From positions 1 through 5,024 of the forward strand of contig JAPLML010000105.1 of NCBI GenBank assembly GCA_026387055.1: a stretch of DNA of 5,024 nucleotides, in the 5' to 3' direction. Below are positions 1-5,024 of the stretch, one piece after another. This DNA is from Planctomycetota bacterium. Lineage in GTDB: Bacteria > Planctomycetota > Phycisphaerae > FEN-1346. Position numbers and translations under genes: made by a program. Each line of letters opens with the position of its first letter. Position 1 is the stretch's first letter. The notes under the pieces were generated by a model. That model saw only the letters and a list, made by a program, of their open reading frames with translations. It was not told the DNA's origin and ran no database searches.

Positions 1-20
1 GTTTGAACCTCGCCTCAATC

Positions 21-34
21 GCCCCTGAAGGGGC
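21..34. repeat. REP-like hairpin GCCCC-TGAA-GGGGC
   Basis: A perfect 5-bp stem (21-25 with 30-34) closes a TGAA loop. It shares its stem with the hairpin at 106-119 and its loop with the hairpin at 73-92, which links the three as one composite family. It is followed by a purine-rich run (about 40-57, GAAAGAGAGAAGAGAGG) of no recognised function. Confidence 0.5.
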
Positions 35-72
35 TCATAGGAAAGAGAGAAGAGAGGTGCGGGCCTCGCGGT

Positions 73-92
73 CCACGGGTTGAAACCCGTGG
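73..92. repeat. REP-like hairpin CCACGGGT-TGAA-ACCCGTGG
   Basis: A perfect 8-bp stem (73-80 with 85-92) closes a TGAA loop, the same loop as the hairpin at 21-34. Palindromes of this form are, as I recall, frequent between genes of planctomycetes and related bacteria, resembling REP elements moved by RAYT (REP-associated Y1 transposase) proteins. No transposase is in the window. The copy number in this genome cannot be judged here. Confidence 0.65.
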
Positions 93-105
93 CTAGAAAA
101 CAGTT

Positions 106-119
106 GCCCCTTACGGGGC
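106..119. repeat. REP-like hairpin GCCCC-TTAC-GGGGC
   Basis: A perfect 5-bp stem (106-110 with 115-119) closes a TTAC loop. The stem is identical to that of the hairpin at 21-34. The stem alone is short; the support comes from the repeated stem and from clustering with two similar hairpins. Confidence 0.5.
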
Positions 120-152
120 GAAGGCAGAGACCACAGCAAGATTCGTCGACTC

Positions 153-168
153 GGTCGCCGCGGCGACC
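153..168. repeat. 16-bp perfect palindrome
   Basis: GGTCGCCG is followed directly by its reverse complement CGGCGACC with no spacer. It abuts the stem-loop at 168-193, sharing base 168. A protein-binding site, a second element of the transcript-end structure and a dispersed palindrome are all possible. In GC-rich DNA a match of this length could occasionally arise by chance. Confidence 0.45.
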
Positions 169-193
169 GCGGCGGGCAAGACTGCCCGCCGCG
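168..193 (-). terminator. GC-rich stem-loop downstream of the DUF4038 gene (possible transcript end, no U-tract)
   Basis: A perfect 11-bp inverted repeat (168-178 with 183-193) encloses a 4-base loop (AGAC on the plus strand). It starts 35 bases after the TAG of the DUF4038 gene, where a transcript end is expected. No T-run follows on either strand, so it is not a canonical intrinsic terminator. It could pause polymerase, protect the mRNA 3' end, or be another member of the dispersed palindrome set in this region. Confidence 0.4.
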
Positions 194-228
194 CTTACCT
201 TACCGACAGGTTCAATTGTGACGGACTA

Positions 229-1920
229 CTAGCGCACAGCCTCCAGAACCAGGAGCCAGTCGTGATCGGTGTCCGGAGGCGGACAGGGCCATGACCCGTT
301 ATCGGCGGCGGACACCTTGCCCAGGTCCTTGCGCTCGCCCGTAACCGGATCGAAGCGCCAGGCCCGGTATTCCGCGCCCCGCGTCAACCGCTGCAGGACC
401 ACCGGCCGGGGCCGTGGAACGTAGATGAGACGGACCTCTTCTGCGATGCCCGCCGCGTACGGGCCATCGGCGTCCGGGGTCCGGTCCGCCCATTGGGCCC
501 ACTCCGGGTGCGGCTCGAATCGCCACCACTCGAACTGCGCGAGAAGCTTCTTGCCCAGGGCCACCTGGGCCGAGCCGGGCAGTTTCATGGCCTCGGTCCA
601 GGGCAGCGTTCCCCAGTTGTGCCCGCCGGGCGAGGGACCGTAGGGCTGCTCCGGGCGGTTGACCTGCCAGATGCCGTTGGCGCCGTAGGTGTGCCCGGCG
701 GCGCCGCTGGTCATCGAGACCCAGAACAGCGTCCGGCACACGTCGGCGGGAATCTGCCCGTTGAGGTTCTCGTAAGACGGCTCGCCGTCGATCACGGGAA
801 CGGCGGGCGGGGCCGCGCGGGCGGCGCGAACCTGGGCGGCGGTCGGCCCCACGACCTCGCGCATGCCGTGGCCGGTCTGGAGCAGCTCGAAGTCCACCAC
901 GCTCGGGTCGCTCACGCTGCCGCGAGTGGGGACGCGCCAGGCGGGATGAAGCGTCAGCGGGCGGTGGAACGGATCCACCTGGCGGATGTAGCGGGAAACG
1001 GCGGTCCACCCCTCCTTCTGAAGCTGCTCGTCGCCGCGCTTGTCCTTCGACAGGTAGTAGGGCATCGTCGTCTCGCCTGCCACGCACCAGACGACCGGCA
1101 GCGCGCCGTAGCGGGCCACGAGGTATCGCCAGTGCTTCTTCATCCGCTCAACGCCCAGCCACGGCAGGTGATAGCCCCAGGCCCCCACGAGGCACGGCAC
1201 GAAGCCCTCGTCGGCCAGGTACTGGAGACGCCGGTCCGCCTGATCGAAGTACTCGGGCCGGATTCGGCCGTAGCCGTTCTCCCACGGGAAGCCGGCCTCG
1301 TTGGCCCCGCGCGGGTCGAAGGCGGGCATGTCGGGATACAGGCCGGCCACGATCTGGACGACGTTGAAGCCTTTCGGCCGGCGGTCGGCCGCCAGGGCCT
1401 TGAACTCGTCCGGCCAACGCAGGCGCTGGCACAGGCCCATCCACCACGTGTCGCCCAGCCAGAAGAAGGGCGTGCCGTCGGCGTGCTCGAAATGGCGGCG
1501 GTCCGCCGCCACGCGGATCGGCCCGTGCCGGTAGAGCGGATTGTCGCCGCCGTAGGCGACCACCTGCACCCGGCCTGTCGCGCCGTGCAACTTTGCGTTG
1601 GCCGCGTCGCTGCATTCCGTCCGGAAGGCGTGCACGCCGAGAACGGAGGAGCTGTAACGCACCTTCCACGCCCGCGCCCCGGCCCAGAAAGCGGGGACGC
1701 GGACTTCCCCGCTGCCCGGGGGCCGGAAAACCGCAACGACCTCGATCTCGTTGAACGGGTCGGCGTAAGCCTTGTCCGAGGCCAGCGCCAGCTCGATCAT
1801 CCGGTTCGCCTCGACGCGCGGCTCCTCCGCCTCGGCAGCGTTCATGCCCCACCCTCCCCAACACGCCAGGAAGACCCAGCCGGCCCACCTAGCCCGACAC
1901 CCGTGCCTCAAGCTCGACAT
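229..1920 (-). CDS. Secreted apiosidase-like glycoside hydrolase (DUF5060-DUF4038, C-terminal collagen-binding-like domain)
   Basis: This 563-residue protein is probably an exported glycosidase. Residues 1-31 look like a Sec signal peptide: an Arg-rich start, a Trp-rich hydrophobic core (AGWVFLACWGGWGM) and an AEA cleavage site before EEP. Residues about 35-120 resemble the DUF5060 beta-sandwich. Residues about 136-480 resemble the DUF4038 TIM barrel: HFEHADGTPFFWLGDTWW at 143-160, VVWCVAGE ending at Glu283 (bases 1074-1072), and VIDGEPSYEN with Glu380 (bases 783-781). By analogy with GH140 and clan GH-A barrels, Glu283 would be the acid/base and Glu380 the nucleophile; this is inference. Residues about 495-563 (RAWRFDPVTGERKDLG, then DWLLVLEA) match the beta-sandwich annotated as a putative collagen-binding domain at the end of many DUF4038 proteins. 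The length fits a full-length family member. The ATG at 1920 is favoured because it gives the signal peptide and has a ribosome binding site 8 bases upstream. GH140 apiosidases act on rhamnogalacturonan II, but DUF4038 is broad, so the substrate remains open. Confidence 0.9.
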   Translation of the reverse strand: MSSLRHGCRARWAGWVFLACWGGWGMNAAEAEEPRVEANRMIELALASDKAYADPFNEIEVVAVFRPPGSGEVRVPAFWAGARAWKVRYSSSVLGVHAFRTECSDAANAKLHGATGRVQVVAYGGDNPLYRHGPIRVAADRRHFEHADGTPFFWLGDTWWMGLCQRLRWPDEFKALAADRRPKGFNVVQIVAGLYPDMPAFDPRGANEAGFPWENGYGRIRPEYFDQADRRLQYLADEGFVPCLVGAWGYHLPWLGVERMKKHWRYLVARYGALPVVWCVAGETTMPYYLSKDKRGDEQLQKEGWTAVSRYIRQVDPFHRPLTLHPAWRVPTRGSVSDPSVVDFELLQTGHGMREVVGPTAAQVRAARAAPPAVPVIDGEPSYENLNGQIPADVCRTLFWVSMTSGAAGHTYGANGIWQVNRPEQPYGPSPGGHNWGTLPWTEAMKLPGSAQVALGKKLLAQFEWWRFEPHPEWAQWADRTPDADGPYAAGIAEEVRLIYVPRPRPVVLQRLTRGAEYRAWRFDPVTGERKDLGKVSAADNGSWPCPPPDTDHDWLLVLEAVR

Positions 1921-1928
1921 GACTTCAT

Positions 1929-1934
1929 CCCCTT
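1929..1934 (-). promoter_or_regulatory. Ribosome binding site overlapping the upstream stop codon
   Basis: On the minus strand AAGGGG lies 8 bases before the ATG at 1920, and its first two bases are the last two of the TAA that ends the GH123-like gene. The match to the Shine-Dalgarno consensus is partial. The whole gap between the genes is 12 bases, with no room for a promoter, so the downstream gene should depend on read-through transcription and perhaps on re-initiating ribosomes. An out-of-frame ATG at 1928-1926 would give only a six-codon peptide. Confidence 0.6.
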
Positions 1935-4900
1935 ACTTCCGCAGCGCCTCGATGGCGCCGTCGACCTGGCGGCGGAACGTGTTCCAGTCGTCCGGCCCGA
2001 AGAGCGCCTCGTGGTCGCGCTGGCCGAGCTTGAAGGCGGCCAGGCGCTCGCGGATCAGCGTCTCCCCCGCCTGGGCGGCGGGCGTCGCCGCCTTCTCCTT
2101 CGCCAGGCGCGCGAGCGTCAGCAGGCGGCGATAGTCGTCCAGCCCTTCGCGGTTGCGTTCGAACTCCAGGGCGGGCACCAGCTCGCCGTCCGGCGTGGCG
2201 CTGGCCCAGGCGTAGTCGTCCTCGCGGCAGTCGAGGGCGTAGTAGGGGTCGCCGGCGGCGCAGTTCCAGTGCCAGGCGATGCGGAACTTCATCTGGAACT
2301 GCTGTGAAGCTTTGTACATATAGTCGCCATAGGTCCAACGGTTCCCGCCGTTGTAGAACGCCCAGCCGGCGCCGGCCTCGTGGATCAGGTTGACCGCGTC
2401 TTCGTCGTGGCCGTTCCAGTCGGCCACGTGGAGCGCCTGGGAGAGGAGGAAGTGGGGATTGGCCTTGTCCTTGCCGCTGAAGCTGCTCGCCGCGGTAAAC
2501 CAGGGCGGCCCCTGCGGGAAGGCCTTCCGGTAGGCCCGTGCGTTCTCGATGGAGCGCTGGAGGTCGTCGCCGATGGGCTCGTCGCCCAGGTTGTAGTAGA
2601 CGGGGATCCACCCGGCGGCCTGGGCGTGCGCCTGGACCTTCTGGCCGTCGGCGCGAGTGAAATCCAGGACCGGCTTGCCGTCCTTGAAGCCCTTGTACGC
2701 GATGGTGGGCACGCCGCTGAACGTGGTGAAGCCGTAGTCGCGCATCCGGCGCAGGCTCTTCAGCACCATCCGGCTGTTATAGGCCGCGGCGGCGGGATCC
2801 TCGCCGTACCACGGGATGGAGATGGCGTAGCCCCACGGGCCGGCGGGGATGTCCACCGGGTCGAGCGCGCCGGCCCGGACGGTGAACTCCAGGGGCACCT
2901 CCGCCGCCCCGCCCTTCTGCGGCCGGATCGAGACCTTCCCCCTATAGACGCCGGGCCTGGCGTCCGCGGGCGTCCTGACCGTCAGCCAGAATCGCCGCGT
3001 GACGTCCTTCGGCACGTCGGCGACGCCGGTCGGCATGATCAACCGCGGGCTGATCGTGTAGACCGATCCCTCCATCGTCACGCGGCTGAGGCGGTAAGAC
3101 ACGTGGCCGACGTCGACGGCGGCGGCGGGAAGGGTCCCGCCCGGCCCCGCCAGGTCGCTCACCGTCACCGCCACCTTGCCGAGGTCCTTGAGCGGCACGA
3201 GGGCCAGCGTCACCGGCTCGTACTCGCCGGCGAAGGCCGCCGCGGCGAGGGGCTGGCCGACCTCGTCCTTGAAAGGCGTGTCGTTGTAGTACACGTCTTT
3301 CATGTAATCGCGCTGAAAGACGACGTAACCGCGGGCCTGGTCCTCGGCCGAGGGCGCCGGCGGGTCGCCCGTGGGGCGGTGGAGGATGCGCCGGAAGTAG
3401 TTGTCGAAGTGGAAGCGTCGCCGGTCTTCCGCGAACTTCAGGAACCTCGCGCCCTCGGCCGCCTTCTCGACCGGGAAGATGACCGCCGCCGAGACGCTGC
3501 ACGCCCAGTTCTCGCCCTCGAATTCGAGGCGCAGTTGCCCGTCGGTCACGTCGACGTCGAACGTCTTCTCCTTGAAGTACGCCTTCTGGTACTTGTCGAA
3601 GGTGTTGTCGTCCGGCAGGTCCTCGACGTTCCAGAAACGGAAGTACTTGCTCCGGAGCGTCTCGAAGTCCATCGCGTCGGCGGCGACCTCCCGGCCCTGG
3701 GCCAGGACGGCCCGCTTCCGGTAGACCTGGTACTCGCCCCAGAAGCCGGAGGGGCTGTCGAGGTTGACGAAGACGCGGTACTTGCCGTTCGGGACGTCGA
3801 CGGCCAGCCCGCCCGACTCGATGCAGAGGAAGTCCTGGTAGAGCGGGTCGGGCTGGAGGGCGTCGAAGGCCCGCCAGATCTTGGCGTCCTTCAGGCCGTA
3901 CCCTCGCCCCTTGCTGTAAAGCGTGGCCGGCGTGAGGGGGGTGAAGCCTTCCATGACGGGGCTGGCGCCGGTGCCGAAATCGAAGGCCCACAGGCCGTCG
4001 AATCGCACCCGCGTCGCCGAATCGTCGCGCTCCAGGCGGATGTTGTCGATGAAGAGCGGCGCGGCCGGCGCGTCGCCGATGCTGAAGACGAGCCGCGTGA
4101 CGCCGCCGGCGATGAGCATCCGGCCGGGCCGCGACTTCTCGCCCACGTACATCTGCCTCAGCGGAAGGATGAACGAGCTCGCGCCAGGCGGCACGACGGT
4201 CCCGTAGTTGACCCGGGTCCAGTAGTCGCGGGTGGCGGTATCACGGATCTCCACATAAAGATGCAGCGGATCCTTGGCCTCCGTGAAGAGGTCGGCCTTG
4301 AGGTAATCGTAGCCGGTCCAGTCCTGGGGCCCGTCCATGCAGACGTAGGACTTGTCGACGCGCAGGGCCTTCCTGCCCTCCGTGGCGTGCGCTTCGACGA
4401 CCGTGCCCCCGTCGAAGGGGTTCTTCTCTTCGAACGAGGCGACGGGCTTGACGGGCGGGCCGGCGGCCGCCGCCTTCTTCGCCTCGAGCGCCGTGCCGCA
4501 GCCGTAGCACGTCTTCCACGCCGGCATGTTCCGGTAGCCGCACTCGGGGCACCGCACGGCGCCGGGGCCAAGCTCGCCCGGCGGGGCGATGGGCGATTCC
4601 TCCTTGTCGAGCACGGGCTTGGGGGTGAGCGGCACGTCCTCGCCCACCTTCTCCATCGTCACGTCGTCGATCCAGAAGTAGCCCGGCGCCATGAGGCCGA
4701 ACGACGGTCCCGCCTGCTTCTTCTCCTTGACCTCGCCGACGTAGGTGAGCTTCGTCCAGCCGAAGGCGCCGTTCTTCTCGAGCGGGACGTACTTGCCGTC
4801 GAACATGAACTCGGTGGTCTGGTTCCAGATGCCCGTGCCGATGTCGAGGCCGCGGAGGAAGGCCGTGATCCGGTATCGCCCCGGCCCGACCTCCACGTTC

Positions 4901-5024
4901 TGGGCCGCGCGGATCTTCGCCCCGCTGCCGCCGATGAGAAGACAGGAGTGCGTGCCCGTGCGGGCGACGCGGCCGACGGCGAAGTCGCAGTCGCCCTCGT
5001 ACTTCCACCCGCCCCACTTGGCGA
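1933..5024 (-). CDS. GH123-like (DUF4091-type) multidomain glycan-active protein, 5' end beyond the window
   Basis: The reading frame is open to the right edge and ends at TAA (1935-1933), giving 1029 visible residues (numbered here from the codon at 5022). Domains in order: a CBM4/9-like beta-sandwich (about 1-126, ending FWIDDVTMEKV); a zinc-ribbon-like motif CPEC-x10-CYGC (Cys158, 161, 172, 175; bases 4551-4498); a second galactose-binding-like sandwich (about 192-333, ending LFIDNIRLE); a third resembling the N-terminal domain of rhamnogalacturonan acetylesterases and agarases (about 338-520, FDFG and RGYG motifs); a GH123 N-terminal-like sandwich (about 562-715); and a GH123-like barrel (about 725-980). 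The barrel carries the NLGDEP motif (Asp814-Glu815, bases 2583-2578) and the family-like tail E-x2-R-x-GLDDYR. Characterised GH123 enzymes are beta-N-acetylgalactosaminidases that use such an Asp-Glu pair in substrate-assisted catalysis, but many relatives have no known substrate. The stretch between the LDFTRAD strand and the Asp-Glu pair looks short for the family. The GTG at 4896 lies inside the first binding domain and is not a credible start. An export signal is expected upstream but is not visible. The family call is fairly secure; the activity is not. Confidence 0.85.
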   Translation of the reverse strand, partial: AKWGGWKYEGDCDFAVGRVARTGTHSCLLIGGSGAKIRAAQNVEVGPGRYRITAFLRGLDIGTGIWNQTTEFMFDGKYVPLEKNGAFGWTKLTYVGEVKEKKQAGPSFGLMAPGYFWIDDVTMEKVGEDVPLTPKPVLDKEESPIAPPGELGPGAVRCPECGYRNMPAWKTCYGCGTALEAKKAAAAGPPVKPVASFEEKNPFDGGTVVEAHATEGRKALRVDKSYVCMDGPQDWTGYDYLKADLFTEAKDPLHLYVEIRDTATRDYWTRVNYGTVVPPGASSFILPLRQMYVGEKSRPGRMLIAGGVTRLVFSIGDAPAAPLFIDNIRLERDDSATRVRFDGLWAFDFGTGASPVMEGFTPLTPATLYSKGRGYGLKDAKIWRAFDALQPDPLYQDFLCIESGGLAVDVPNGKYRVFVNLDSPSGFWGEYQVYRKRAVLAQGREVAADAMDFETLRSKYFRFWNVEDLPDDNTFDKYQKAYFKEKTFDVDVTDGQLRLEFEGENWACSVSAAVIFPVEKAAEGARFLKFAEDRRRFHFDNYFRRILHRPTGDPPAPSAEDQARGYVVFQRDYMKDVYYNDTPFKDEVGQPLAAAAFAGEYEPVTLALVPLKDLGKVAVTVSDLAGPGGTLPAAAVDVGHVSYRLSRVTMEGSVYTISPRLIMPTGVADVPKDVTRRFWLTVRTPADARPGVYRGKVSIRPQKGGAAEVPLEFTVRAGALDPVDIPAGPWGYAISIPWYGEDPAAAAYNSRMVLKSLRRMRDYGFTTFSGVPTIAYKGFKDGKPVLDFTRADGQKVQAHAQAAGWIPVYYNLGDEPIGDDLQRSIENARAYRKAFPQGPPWFTAASSFSGKDKANPHFLLSQALHVADWNGHDEDAVNLIHEAGAGWAFYNGGNRWTYGDYMYKASQQFQMKFRIAWHWNCAAGDPYYALDCREDDYAWASATPDGELVPALEFERNREGLDDYRRLLTLARLAKEKAATPAAQAGETLIRERLAAFKLGQRDHEALFGPDDWNTFRRQVDGAIEALRK

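Noticed and set aside
21..193. CRISPR array or tRNA/ncRNA gene in the left intergenic stretch
   Set aside because: The palindromes differ from one another and are unevenly spaced, with no constant direct repeat, and no cloverleaf or known RNA motif can be folded by eye.
1..228. Gene fragment at the left edge
   Set aside because: Stops occur early in the plus frames I read, and the stretch is packed with hairpins, so no coding signal can be supported on either strand.
1852..1866. Possible lipobox (FLAC) in the signal region of the DUF4038 protein
   Set aside because: The -3 position is Phe instead of Leu and a Trp follows the Cys. The downstream AEA site fits ordinary signal peptidase I cleavage better, although a lipoprotein is not fully excluded.
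493..2307. Long open frame of 604 codons on the plus strand
   Set aside because: It lies antisense to the DUF4038 gene and the 3' part of the GH123-like gene, both of which have recognisable domains. Its translation is low-complexity (Ala, Val, Gly, Arg, Pro) with no familiar motif, as expected from a shadow of GC-rich codons.
2942..3991. Open frame of 349 codons on the minus strand in another phase
   Set aside because: It sits wholly inside the GH123-like gene, is dominated by Arg, Gly and Pro, and shows no domain. It is an off-frame shadow.
4894..4896. GTG as start of the GH123-like protein
   Set aside because: It falls within a beta-sandwich whose earlier strands are encoded upstream in the same open frame, and no signal peptide follows it.

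Overview
This is a GC-rich bacterial window that looks like part of a polysaccharide-degradation locus. It holds two genes, both on the minus strand, and a short hairpin-rich intergenic stretch at the left edge. The GC-rich sequence, the pairing of an apiosidase-like (DUF4038) glycosidase with a GH123-like (formerly DUF4091) multidomain protein, and palindromes of the CCACGGGT-TGAA-ACCCGTGG and GCCCC-N4-GGGGC type together suggest a planctomycete or a related PVC-group bacterium. That assignment is inference; there is no marker gene in the window.

Reading in the direction of transcription (right to left): the first gene runs in from beyond position 5024 and ends at 1933. Its visible 1029 residues form a chain of carbohydrate-binding-like beta-sandwiches, with a four-cysteine zinc-ribbon-like knuckle between the first two. 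A GH123-type N-terminal beta-sandwich and a GH123-like barrel with an Asp-Glu pair follow. Its real start lies outside the window. The barrel seems to lack roughly one beta/alpha unit before the catalytic pair.

Twelve bases after its TAA, the second gene (1920 to 229) begins with a purine-rich ribosome binding site that overlaps the upstream stop codon, so the two are almost certainly co-transcribed and probably translationally coupled. It encodes a secreted DUF5060/DUF4038 glycoside hydrolase-like protein with a C-terminal beta-sandwich. Together the genes would make two exported glycan-active proteins, one heavily equipped for binding and one more compact. The substrate cannot be read from sequence.

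Positions 1-228 contain no credible gene. They hold three short REP-like hairpins (21-34, 73-92, 106-119), a 16-base perfect palindrome (153-168) and an 11-bp GC-rich stem-loop (168-193) that lies 35 bases past the stop codon of the second gene. No RNA genes, insertion sequences, CRISPR arrays or recognisable promoters were seen.
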